The position numbers were made by a program, and so were the translations under genes. A model generated the notes under the pieces. The model made no database searches. It was not told the origin of the DNA and saw only the letters and a list, made by a program, of their open reading frames with translations. Below, piece by piece: positions 34,671-42,350 of a stretch of DNA of 64,000 bases; within the stretch, counting starts at the first letter, position 1, and every line of letters starts with the position of its first letter. Source of the DNA: Kitasatospora sp. CB01950 (GTDB lineage: Bacteria > Actinomycetota > Actinomycetes > Streptomycetales > Streptomycetaceae); the NCBI RefSeq assembly GCF_001905465.1, contig NZ_LISX01000005.1, forward strand, positions 124,278 through 188,277, given 5' to 3'.

Positions 34671-35240
34671 ATGGGACGCCGGATGGGACGGCGGGCGGCC
34701 GTCGCGGCGCTGCTGTTGGCTCCGCTGCTGGCGGGCTGCGGCTCCTCCGGCGCGGCGGCGGACGCCTCGGCGCCGGCCGCGGACCGGGCCCGGGCGCAGC
34801 TCCAGGAGCTGGTGGACGGCACCACCTCGGCGCTGACCCCCGCCGTCCGGTTCGCCGACGACGCGCTCCGGGCGGTGCCGCACGAGAACGCCCGCCGGGA
34901 CAACGACGGCACCGCGCAGTTGACGCTGCGCCGCTACGTGCTGACCAAGGTCGCGGAGGCCAACCGGCCGCGGCTGCTGGAGCAGGTCCGAGCGTACTGG
35001 ACCGGCCGCGGCTGGACGCTGACCGAGAACTCGGCGGACCTGGTGGGCGCGCGCACCCCGGACGGGACGGGCGTGACGGTCGGCATCGGCGTGCCCGGCA
35101 ACGTGACGGTCGTCGCCACCGCACGGGTGAAGGACCCGGGCGCCACCGAGCCGTTCGGGCCCGCCCCGAGCCCGCTGCCCACCGGCGCGGACGGGAGCCC
35201 GGACACCCTGCCGAGGTTCACCGACCCGGGCTGGTCGTAG
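34671..35240 (+). CDS. Lipoprotein paralogue of the preceding gene (IGVPGN lipoprotein)
   Basis: A 189-residue lipoprotein: signal MGRRMGRRAAVAALLLAPLLAGC with lipobox LLAGC at residue 23. The mature part repeats the plan of the preceding protein (TLRRYVLTKVAEANRP, YWTGRGWTLTEN, VGIGVPGNVTVVATARV). The pair therefore arose by duplication, with one copy kept inside and one sent to the outer face of the membrane. It starts six bases after the previous stop and has no clear ribosome site, so translation is probably coupled. It could protect the membrane from the hydrolase; untested. Confidence 0.8.
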   Translation: MGRRMGRRAAVAALLLAPLLAGCGSSGAAADASAPAADRARAQLQELVDGTTSALTPAVRFADDALRAVPHENARRDNDGTAQLTLRRYVLTKVAEANRPRLLEQVRAYWTGRGWTLTENSADLVGARTPDGTGVTVGIGVPGNVTVVATARVKDPGATEPFGPAPSPLPTGADGSPDTLPRFTDPGWS

Positions 35241-35554
35241 CGCGCGTCCGGCCGAATCCGCCGGGCGCGCCCTGGAACGCGTCCGAACCACTCACCCGGC
35301 CTCCGACCTGGACGAACCGGCCCGGACCGGGGCTGATCGGGCGTCAGAACGGGTGACATGAACGCCTTTTCCCGGGGCCCTCTGGGTCCGCGTGCCCATG
35401 CTGGCTATAGTCGCCCATGATCTAGCCGGAACGGCGGCCGGCCGAGGGGATTTCCCTCGGTATTTGGCATGCCTCCTTCCGGCATGCCTTCATGCCGTCC
35501 GGAGCCCCGGGCCGTCGTGTGTTCCGCCGTTGACCACGGGGAGAGACGACGACC
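35241..35554 (+). promoter_or_regulatory. Promoter and structured leader of the binding-protein gene
   Basis: No coding gene is seen. A TATAGT -10-like hexamer lies at 35406-35411. Downstream, a perfect 7-bp stem (35442-35448 with 35454-35460) is followed by two copies of the palindrome GGCATGCC (35466-35473, 35481-35488), which can pair with each other. GGGGAGAG precedes the ATG at 35555. The arrangement looks like a structured 5-prime leader. Confidence 0.5.
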
Positions 35555-36463
35555 ATGGCACACACGACCGGGCGGGGGCGCACCGCGCTCGTCGCCGTCA
35601 TCGGCGGGGCGCTGCTGCTGGGCGGCTGCGGCATCGGGGGCTCCCACGAGAAGCAGGTGGACCTGCACGCGCTGCTGCCGGAATCGGTGCGCAAGGCGGG
35701 GGTGCTGACGGTGGGCGCCTCGTTCACCGCCGCGCCGGTGGTCTACCGCAACGACCGCAACGAGCCGGACGGGCTGGACCCGCACCTGGCGGAGAAGCTG
35801 GGCGCGGTGCTCGGCGTCCGGCTCGAACTCCAGGACGCCGGGCCGTTCGCGAACGTCCTGCCGGGCCTGCTGAGCCACAAGTACGACATCGCGATGTCCG
35901 GCATCACCGACACCCGCGAGCGTGAGGAGGGCCTCGACAAGGACGGCAAGCCGACCGGCCCGGGCGTGGACTTCGTCGACTACTTCATGGCCGGCATCGG
36001 CATCGCCGTCGACAAGGGCAACCCGCAGAACATCAGCGACATCGACCACCTGTGCGGTCACACGGCGGTGGTCAAGAAGGGCACCACGCACGACGACCTG
36101 GTACAGCGCCAGGTGAAGGTGTGCGAGCACGAGGGGAAGCCGCTGAAGGTGGTCCAGACCGACACCGACACCGCGGCGCTGGAGAAGCTCAAGGGCGCGG
36201 CGGACGCATTCGTCACCGACTACCCGAAGGCCAAGTACGCGGCGCAGACCGTCGACAACGGCGCCACCTTCCAGATCGGCGGCCCGCAGATCCAGCCCCG
36301 GCCGTTCGGCATCGCGGTGCGCAAGGAGGACGCGGCGCTGCGCGACGTGCTGATGCGGGCGATGAACCGGCTGATCACCGACGGCACCTACGACCAGGTG
36401 CTGGCCGACCACGACCTCGGGGTCGGCGCGATCCAGAACTCGGTGATCAACGGCTCGACGTGA
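35555..36463 (+). CDS. Amino-acid-type ABC substrate-binding lipoprotein (family 3), orphan
   Basis: A 302-residue lipoprotein with lipobox LLGGC at residue 25. It has the family 3 solute-binding fold: VRKAGVLTVGASFTAAPVVYRN, EPDGLDPHLAEKLGAVLGV, YDIAMSGITDTREREE, VDYFMAGIGIAVDKGN and the second-lobe end QPRPFGIAVRKED. Glutamate or another polar amino acid is the usual ligand. No permease or ATPase gene is adjacent, so it is an orphan that must use a transporter encoded elsewhere, or act as a sensor. The long structured leader is notable. Confidence 0.88.
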   Translation: MAHTTGRGRTALVAVIGGALLLGGCGIGGSHEKQVDLHALLPESVRKAGVLTVGASFTAAPVVYRNDRNEPDGLDPHLAEKLGAVLGVRLELQDAGPFANVLPGLLSHKYDIAMSGITDTREREEGLDKDGKPTGPGVDFVDYFMAGIGIAVDKGNPQNISDIDHLCGHTAVVKKGTTHDDLVQRQVKVCEHEGKPLKVVQTDTDTAALEKLKGAADAFVTDYPKAKYAAQTVDNGATFQIGGPQIQPRPFGIAVRKEDAALRDVLMRAMNRLITDGTYDQVLADHDLGVGAIQNSVINGST

Positions 36464-36476
36464 TCCGTCGCCCCGC

Positions 36477-37631
36477 TCAGCCCGCCCGCAGGGCCAGCAC
36501 CGCGACGTCGTCGGTAAGGGTGCCGGCGTGGCGGCGGACGTCCTGGTCGAGGAAGGCGACCAGGGTGTCCGGGTCGGTGATCGGCAGCGTGCCGAGCCGG
36601 GCCGCCAGCGGGTAGAACTCGCCGTCGCCGTCCCGGGCCTCGGTGACGCCGTCGGTGTGCAGCAGCAGGCTGTGTCCGGGCGGCAGTTCGACGGCCGTGG
36701 GCTCCGGGGCCGGGCCGCAGCCGAGGTGGCCGAGGCCGAGCGGGAGGTCCTCGGCACAGCGGACGGCGGCGGCCGTGCCCGGGGCGACCACCAGCGGCGC
36801 GAGGTGGCCGCGGTTGATCACCTCGAACCGGCCGGTGAGCCGGTCGTGCTGGAGCAGCACGGCCGTGACGAAGAGTTCGCCGTCGCCGCGCTGCTCGGCC
36901 GCCCGCCGCACCTGGCGGTCGAGTTGGGCGGCGAGTTCGGCGAGGTCGGCGGTCTCGTGGGCGGCGATCCGGAACGCCCCGATCACGTCGGCGACGGTGC
37001 GCACCGCCTCCAGGCCCTTGCCGCGCACGTCGCCCAGCAGGATCCGGGTGCCGTGCCGGGTCTCGCACACGTCGTACAGGTCGCCGCCGATGCCGACGTC
37101 CGCCTCCGCCGGCCGGTACAGCCCGGCCGCCCGCAGGCCCCCGACCCGGGCGGGGACGGGGTGCAGCACGGTGTGCTGGAGCGTGTCGGCGACGGCCTGC
37201 ATCCGCACCAGGGCGCAGGCCTGGCGGCGGCGCTGCCGGGCCAGGCCGGCGCCCATGACGCCGGACAGCACGGTGGCCAGGTACGTCCACAGGTGGTGCT
37301 GCTCCTGGAAGTGCCCGGCCCGGGTGGCGAGCAGCGCCTGCAGGCCGACGGTGAGAGCGGTGACACAGGCCACCAGGGCCGGACCGCCGCTGAACGCGAC
37401 GACCACCGGCAGCACCGTCAGCAGGAACCCGGCCGCGACCGAGCGCGGCACCGACTCCTCCAGCGCCAGGTCGGCGACCAGCAGCAGGATCGGCAGGCCG
37501 CGCACCCAGGTCGGGGTGCGCAGCGCCTCGGCCATCGCGGCCTCCCAGCGCGCGGTGGCCTGTCGGCCGTGCTGGCCGGGGGCCGCCTCGTCGGGGGCGA
37601 CGCGGTCGGGTGCGACGGTGGGCGCGGGCAT
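36477..37631 (-). CDS. Membrane-bound PP2C-type serine/threonine phosphatase (SpoIIE family)
   Basis: A 384-residue protein. Several hydrophobic segments at about residues 45-130 anchor it. Residues about 165-384 form a SpoIIE/RsbU-type PP2C domain with metal-binding motifs GIGGDLYDV, LLGDVRGKGLEA, INRGHLAPLV and HTDGVTEARDGDG. Such enzymes dephosphorylate anti-anti-sigma factors in actinomycete partner-switching. No sensor GAF or PAS domain is present; the membrane part may be the sensor. ATG 37631 follows GAGGAGG. It converges on the binding-protein gene with a 13-nt gap. Confidence 0.9.
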   Translation of the reverse strand: MPAPTVAPDRVAPDEAAPGQHGRQATARWEAAMAEALRTPTWVRGLPILLLVADLALEESVPRSVAAGFLLTVLPVVVAFSGGPALVACVTALTVGLQALLATRAGHFQEQHHLWTYLATVLSGVMGAGLARQRRRQACALVRMQAVADTLQHTVLHPVPARVGGLRAAGLYRPAEADVGIGGDLYDVCETRHGTRILLGDVRGKGLEAVRTVADVIGAFRIAAHETADLAELAAQLDRQVRRAAEQRGDGELFVTAVLLQHDRLTGRFEVINRGHLAPLVVAPGTAAAVRCAEDLPLGLGHLGCGPAPEPTAVELPPGHSLLLHTDGVTEARDGDGEFYPLAARLGTLPITDPDTLVAFLDQDVRRHAGTLTDDVAVLALRAG

Positions 37632-37808
37632 GCTGACCTCCTCGGCGGGCGCCCGGTGCGGGTGCGGGTGCGTGTCCCCTCCATCGTCCCGTGCCATCGG
37701 TCGGGACCACCCCTTGCCAAGGTCCCTACCGCTTGGGCCGTTCGGCCCGGTTCGAGCATATTTCAGCCAGTTCGGTGACCTCCGTCACCCCCTCCGTCAC
37801 ACCCGCTG

Positions 37809-39029
37809 TCACCTTTCGGACCCGAGGGTGACCGGCAGGGTGCGGTAGCCGCGGAGCACCAGCCGTTCGCGGCGGTCGGCCGGCCCGGCGGGGGCCAGCG
37901 CGGGGAACCGGCGCAGCAGGGCGGGCAGCGCGGCGGTGGCCTCCAGGCGGGCGAGCTGGGCGCCGAGGCAGTAGTGCGGGCCGCCGCCGAAGCTGAGCGG
38001 CTGGCCGTCGCGGCGGTCCGGGTCGAAGCGTCCGGGGTCGGTGAAGCGCCGCGGGTCGCGGTTGGCGGCGCCGATCAGCAGCAGGACGCCGGTGTTGCGC
38101 GGAACGGGTCGGCCCGCGACGGCGAGGCCGTCGGTGAGCGCCACCCGGGAGGTCAGCTGGACCGGCGAGTCGAACCGCAGCACCTCGTCCACCAGGGCGG
38201 ACGGGTCGAGGGTGCCGTCGCGCAGCCGGTCGGCGACGTCGGGGTGCTCGAAGAGCAGCGCGAGGGCGTTGCCGAGCAGGTTGCCGGTGGTCTCGAAACC
38301 GGCGACCAGCAGCAGGGACAAGTTGGCGATCAGCTCGGTGTCGGAGAGCCGCTGCGGGTCGGCGTCGGCGGTCGCGACCAGCGCGCTGACCAGGTCGTCC
38401 TTCGGGTCGGCGCGTCGGCGGGCGGCCAACTCGGAGAAGTAGCGGGAGAGTTCGACGGCGGCCAGGTCGGAGGCGGCGAGCTCGTCGTCCTCGACCAGGG
38501 CCTCCAGGGTGACGGTGAGGTCGGCGGCCAGCGGGCGGAACAGGTGCCGGTCCTCGTCCGGGACGCCGAGCAGTTCGCAGATCACGCCGATCGGCAGCCG
38601 GAACGCGAAGGCGTCCAGGAAGTCCAGCGGGGCGTCGCCGTGGTCGGCGAGTTCGTCGAGCAGCCCGTCGACGGCGGCGGTGACGGCCGGGGCCAGGGCG
38701 GCGACCCGGCGGGCGGTGAAGACCGAGGAGATCAGCGAGCGCATCCGGGCGTGGTCGGGCGCGTTGCGCTCCAGGATCGACTCCCCGAGCAGGGTCTTGC
38801 CCGGGTGGTCGAAGTAGTCGGGCTCGAACTGGGCGCGCAGGGCCGGGTCGATGACGCCGAACGCGGGCGCGCGCAGGATCTCGTCGACCTCCTCGTGGCC
38901 GGTGACCGCGACCATGAACTCGTCGGTCTGCACGACCGGACCGAACGCGCGCAGTTGCTCGTACAGCGGGTACGGATCGCGGCGGCCCTCCGGCCCCAGC
39001 AGCTCGTTGACGATCGTGGCGACATCCAT
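37809..39029 (-). CDS. Cytochrome P450
   Basis: A 406-residue soluble P450 of the bacterial class I type. The heme cysteine is Cys354 in FGGGPHYCLGAQLARLE. The I-helix oxygen-activation motif is AGFETTG, and the K-helix ExxR is in DEVLRFDSP. The substrate is unknown. It needs a ferredoxin and reductase, neither encoded nearby. ATG 39029 follows GGGAG. A 10-bp tandem repeat lies about 50-120 bases upstream, where its promoter should be. Confidence 0.94.
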   Translation of the reverse strand: MDVATIVNELLGPEGRRDPYPLYEQLRAFGPVVQTDEFMVAVTGHEEVDEILRAPAFGVIDPALRAQFEPDYFDHPGKTLLGESILERNAPDHARMRSLISSVFTARRVAALAPAVTAAVDGLLDELADHGDAPLDFLDAFAFRLPIGVICELLGVPDEDRHLFRPLAADLTVTLEALVEDDELAASDLAAVELSRYFSELAARRRADPKDDLVSALVATADADPQRLSDTELIANLSLLLVAGFETTGNLLGNALALLFEHPDVADRLRDGTLDPSALVDEVLRFDSPVQLTSRVALTDGLAVAGRPVPRNTGVLLLIGAANRDPRRFTDPGRFDPDRRDGQPLSFGGGPHYCLGAQLARLEATAALPALLRRFPALAPAGPADRRERLVLRGYRTLPVTLGSER

Positions 39030-39079
39030 GCGGTGGCTCCCCTGTTGGGCGGGCCGGTGCCCGCCGGTGGCTGGTCGGT

Positions 39080-39150
39080 TGCCTGTCGATTGCCTGTCGT
39101 TGCTTGTCACTGCTTGTCGTTGCTTGTCGTTGCGTGTCACTGCCTGTCGA
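39080..39150. repeat. Helically phased 10-bp tandem repeat between P450 and ArsC-like genes
   Basis: Seven copies of TGCYTGTCRn start at 39080, 39091, 39101, 39111, 39121, 39131 and 39141, i.e. almost exactly one per DNA turn. The array sits in the divergent promoter region. Confidence 0.85.
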
Positions 39151-39229
39151 TTGCCGCAACGGCCGGGCGGCACGCCCGGGTTCCCGCCGGACGGCCGGGC
39201 CGCGCGGGCGGTGGGTAGGCTGGCCGGCC

Positions 39230-39589
39230 ATGGAGATCTGGATCAACCCGCGGTGCAGCAAGTGCCGCACCGCCCTGGGCGAACTCGACGCGGCGGGCGC
39301 GCAGTACACGGTGCGCCGCTACCTGGAGGAGCCGCCGACGGCCGCCGAACTGACCGAGGTGCTGGGCCGCCTCGGCCTGGAGCCGTGGGACGTGGCCCGG
39401 CTGGACGAGTCGGTCGCCAAGGAGCTGGGCCTGCGGACCTGGGGGCGCGAGGACGCCGACCGGGCCCGCTGGGTGGAGGCGATGGCCGCCCACCCGGTGC
39501 TGATCCAGCGTCCGATCATCACCGCCGACGACGGGTACACGGTGATCGGCCGCACCGAGGACGCGCTGAAGGACGTGCTCTCGCACTGA
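39230..39589 (+). CDS. ArsC/Spx family thioredoxin-like protein (arsenate reductase-like)
   Basis: A 119-residue cytoplasmic protein of the ArsC fold. It begins IWINPRCSKCRTAL with Cys9 and Cys12, then YLEEPPTAAEL, and ends with HPVLIQRPIITADDGYTVIGR, the RP-loop of glutaredoxin-linked arsenate reductases. E. coli ArsC has a single catalytic cysteine at the position of Cys9; Cys12 could resolve it. No ars operon genes are near, so a general reductase or stress role is equally possible. Confidence 0.85.
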   Translation: MEIWINPRCSKCRTALGELDAAGAQYTVRRYLEEPPTAAELTEVLGRLGLEPWDVARLDESVAKELGLRTWGREDADRARWVEAMAAHPVLIQRPIITADDGYTVIGRTEDALKDVLSH

Positions 39590-39668
39590 GCGCCGGGCGC
39601 TGAGCGCTGAGCGCCCGGGCCGGACGACGGGGCGGCCGGGCTGCGGGGCCGGGGTCGGGTGGTGACAG

Positions 39669-39694
39669 CCCGCTGACAGCGTGCTGTGAGCGGG
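39669..39694. terminator. Hairpin between the ArsC-like and siderophore-interacting genes
   Basis: CCCGCT-G-ACAGC pairs with GCTGT-G-AGCGGG around GT, with one internal mismatch. It lies 80 bases after the ArsC stop and 50 before the next gene. It is a terminator or a regulator site. Confidence 0.55.
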
Positions 39695-39743
39695 CCCCGG
39701 AAAGCTGGGTCGGACCACCTCCTCCTCCCGACCGGAGTACGCC

Positions 39744-40592
39744 ATGCCCGAGCTGCCGATCCGCCGACTGACTGTCACCGCCGTCCGTCGCCCCACCCCG
39801 CGCACCGCCCGGGTGAGCTTCGCGCTGCCGCCCGGCGAGTTCGCCCTGGCCGGGCCCGACCAGCAGGTGAAGCTGTACTTCCCGCGCCCCGGCCAGGACC
39901 GCCCCGAACTGCCCGCGGCCGCGCCGGGGCAGGACCTGATGGACTGGTACCGGGCCTGCCACGCCGTCCCCGAGCACCGTCGCCCGTGGATGCGGTCCTT
40001 CACGATCCGCGCCCACGACGCCGAACTGCACACCGTGGACGTCGACTTCGTCCTGCACGGCACCGGCCCCGCCGCCGACTGGGCGGCCCGCGCCCGGCCC
40101 GGCCGGGAGCTGGCGATGTTCGGCCCCTCCCCCGAGTTCGCCCGCCCGTTCCCGCTCGACGGCGGCCGGCCCCTGCTGTTCGCCTGCGACGAGTCGGCGC
40201 TGCCCGCGCTGGCCACCTTCGTGGAGGCCCTGCCGGCCGGCGCCCGGGCCCACGCCTGGATCGAGACCGCCGGGCCCGAGGAGCGCCAACCACTGCTCGG
40301 CTTCGGCGAGTTGACCGCCCACTGGATCGACCGCGAGGACGCCGCGCCCGGCGAACGCCTGCTGGCCGCCGTCCTCGCCGCCGACCTGCCCGCCGACCTC
40401 TCGCACGCCTGGCTGGCCGGCGAGGCCGGCACCGTCCGCGCACTGCGCCGCCACCTGCTGGCCGACCGCCGCCTCCCCCGCCCGAACGTCCACTTCACCG
40501 GCTACTGGCGACACCGCCTCACCCAGGACGACGCCCCCACCCCCGAGGACCTCGCCGACGCCCAGGAGTTGCTTGCCCAGTACGGAAGTTGA
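39744..40592 (+). CDS. Siderophore-interacting protein (FAD-dependent ferric reductase)
   Basis: A 282-residue cytoplasmic flavoprotein. FAD binding: RSFTIRAHDAELHTVDVDFVLHG. NAD(P)H-binding/SIP C-terminal domain: LLFACDESALPALATFVEALP, AWLAGEAGTVRALRRHLL and FTGYWRHR. Proteins of this family reduce ferric siderophores after import to release iron. GGAG lies eight bases before the ATG. No siderophore transporter or clear iron-box (DmdR) sequence is visible nearby. Confidence 0.94.
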   Translation: MPELPIRRLTVTAVRRPTPRTARVSFALPPGEFALAGPDQQVKLYFPRPGQDRPELPAAAPGQDLMDWYRACHAVPEHRRPWMRSFTIRAHDAELHTVDVDFVLHGTGPAADWAARARPGRELAMFGPSPEFARPFPLDGGRPLLFACDESALPALATFVEALPAGARAHAWIETAGPEERQPLLGFGELTAHWIDREDAAPGERLLAAVLAADLPADLSHAWLAGEAGTVRALRRHLLADRRLPRPNVHFTGYWRHRLTQDDAPTPEDLADAQELLAQYGS

Positions 40593-40659
40593 CCGCCCCG
40601 GGCCCCACCCGCGACCGTCCCGACGCCCGCCCGCGACCGACCCTGTTACCGTCCGCCCG

Positions 40660-41625
40660 GTGACCACCAGCCTGTTCCAGCCGCCCCTGCTCACCCGCCT
40701 ACTGGCTGCCGAGCGGATCCTGATCGCCGGCGCGGGCGGCGGTCACGACGTCTACGCGGGGCTGCCGCTCGCCCTCGCCCTGCGCGCCGCCGGGCGCGAA
40801 GTGCACCTGGCGAACCTGGCGTTCACCCACCACTACGGTCTGGACGCCGCCGTGTGGGAGGCGCCGCAGCTGGCCCGGATCACGCCCGACACCCGCTCCG
40901 CCGAGTCGAAGTTCCCGGAGCGGGAGTTGGCGCGGTGGCTGCGCGAGCACCAACAGCCGGACACCGTCTGGGCGTTCGCCTCGACCGAGGTGAAGCCGCT
41001 GCGGGCCGCGTACCGGAATCTGGTGCGCCGGCTCGACGTCGACGCGATCCTGCTGGTCGACGGCGGCACCGACATCCTGCTGCGCGGCGACGAGGCCGGG
41101 CTCGGCACGCCGGAGGAGGACATGGCCTCGCTGGCCGCCGTCGCGGGGCTACGGTCCGTCCCCACCCGGCTGGTGGCCTGTCTGGGCTTCGGCGTCGACG
41201 CCCACCACGGCGTCAGCCACGCCCTGGTGCTGGAGAACCTGGCCGCCCTGCAACGCGACGGCGGCTACCTCGGCGCGTTCTCGCTGCCCGCCGACACCCC
41301 CGAGGCCGTGCTGTACCTAGACGCCGTCGCCCGGGCCCGGGCCGCCGAGCCGGAACGGCCGAGCATCGTGCAGGGGTCGGTCTCGGCGGCGCTGCGCGGC
41401 GAGTTCGGCGATGTCGGGCTCGCCGAACGGGTGCCCAGCAGCGAACCGTTCGTCAACCCGCTGATGACGATGTACTTCGGCGTCACGGTCGAGGCCCTCG
41501 CCGCCCGCAACCTCTACCTCGACCGGCTGGAGGGCACCACGCAGACCCGGCAGATCGCCTCCGCCATCGCCGACTTCCGCGAGGAACTGCCCCGGCTGCG
41601 CCCCGCCCGGGCGTTCCCGCACTGA
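40660..41625 (+). CDS. DUF1152 domain protein
   Basis: A 321-residue cytoplasmic protein with a Rossmann-like start (ERILIAGAGGGHDVYAGLPLALAL), then ILLVDGGTDILLRGDE and GFGVDAHHGVSHALVLENLA. These match the DUF1152 family, whose function is unknown; the GAGGGxD motif and acidic pocket suggest nucleotide or sugar-nucleotide binding. GTG 40660 has no ribosome site nearby, so it may be leaderless. It converges with the DUF1697 gene, and a palindrome spans both stops. Confidence 0.85.
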   Translation: MTTSLFQPPLLTRLLAAERILIAGAGGGHDVYAGLPLALALRAAGREVHLANLAFTHHYGLDAAVWEAPQLARITPDTRSAESKFPERELARWLREHQQPDTVWAFASTEVKPLRAAYRNLVRRLDVDAILLVDGGTDILLRGDEAGLGTPEEDMASLAAVAGLRSVPTRLVACLGFGVDAHHGVSHALVLENLAALQRDGGYLGAFSLPADTPEAVLYLDAVARARAAEPERPSIVQGSVSAALRGEFGDVGLAERVPSSEPFVNPLMTMYFGVTVEALAARNLYLDRLEGTTQTRQIASAIADFREELPRLRPARAFPH

Positions 41626-41636
41626 CCGCCGGTCAG
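41622..41636. terminator. Palindrome spanning two convergent stop codons
   Basis: CTGACCG-C-CGGTCAG. The left arm carries the TGA of the DUF1152 gene and the right arm carries the stop of the DUF1697 gene on the other strand. It could act as a minimal two-way terminator. Confidence 0.45.
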
Positions 41637-42178
41637 CCCTTGCGGGCAGCGGCGGCGATCTTCGCGGTGGTGTGGAAGAACCGCGAAGTCGCCTGCCCCC
41701 GATAGGACTTGGGGAAGGCGGTGGCCGGGTTCCCGTTCAGCCGGCCGTTGCGGAGGTGCATCACCACGAACGCCGCGCCCCCGCTCGCGCCGATCATCTC
41801 CCAGTCGCCCTTCGGCGAGGCGACCGGCAGCACGACCTCCGGCGGCAGCGGCTCGGACAGGAACAGCACGCACAGCCGGACGTCCTCGGTCACCTCGACG
41901 CCCGCGAACGGGTCGAGCGCGACCAGCGCCTCCACCTCCTCGACCGTCCGCAGCATCACCGGCACCGGATAGCCCAGACCCTCCGCCAGCCCGGCCTCGA
42001 TCCGCGCCGTCAGCGCGGCCCGGTCGGTCTCCGCACTGCGGAAGAACACGTTCCCGCTCTGGATGTACGTCCGCACGCCCTCCAGCCCGAAGCCGGCGAA
42101 CAGCTCCCGCAGCCGGTCCATCTTCACGGTGCGGCCGCCGACGTTGACCGCCCGCAGGAAGGCGATGTAGGTCTCCAT
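41633..42178 (-). CDS. DUF1697 family protein
   Basis: A 181-residue cytoplasmic protein beginning METYIAFLRAVNVGGRTVKM, the hallmark start of DUF1697, with LRELFAGFGLEGVRTYIQSGNVFF and the later ASRFFHTTAKIA-like end. Function unknown. ATG 42178 is chosen because the family begins there; an upstream in-frame start at 42208 is possible. Confidence 0.88.
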   Translation of the reverse strand: METYIAFLRAVNVGGRTVKMDRLRELFAGFGLEGVRTYIQSGNVFFRSAETDRAALTARIEAGLAEGLGYPVPVMLRTVEEVEALVALDPFAGVEVTEDVRLCVLFLSEPLPPEVVLPVASPKGDWEMIGASGGAAFVVMHLRNGRLNGNPATAFPKSYRGQATSRFFHTTAKIAAAARKG

Positions 42179-42255
42179 GCGCGCGAGTGTAGGACGGGCC
42201 GCCGACAATCGACGGCCGTGTCGCCGCCGCGTCGACCGACCCGACGGACATCGCG

Positions 42256-42290
42256 GAGGTCGAGGTGGTCGAGGTGGTCGAGGTGGTCGA
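42256..42290. repeat. 9-bp tandem repeat
   Basis: GAGGTGGTC is present three times plus a shortened first copy, between the DUF1697 start and the dehydrogenase terminator. Confidence 0.75.
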
Positions 42291-42295
42291 ACGCC

Positions 42296-42334
42296 GGCGG
42301 CGGCCTCCCCCGGGAGCCGGGAGGGGCCGCCGCC
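42296..42334 (-). terminator. Hairpin terminator after the alcohol dehydrogenase gene
   Basis: A stem of about 14 bp with one bulge (42296-42309 with 42319-42334) follows the stop of the minus-strand gene ending at 42351. Confidence 0.65.
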
Positions 42335-42350
42335 GACGGGCCGTCAGCCG

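Noticed and set aside
39080..39150. CRISPR array
   Set aside because: The units are only 10 bp with no spacers and no cas genes are present.
39669..39694. Iron-box (DmdR) upstream of the siderophore-interacting gene
   Set aside because: The sequence is GC-rich and lacks the TTAGGTTAGG-type pattern, so it is treated as a terminator-like hairpin.
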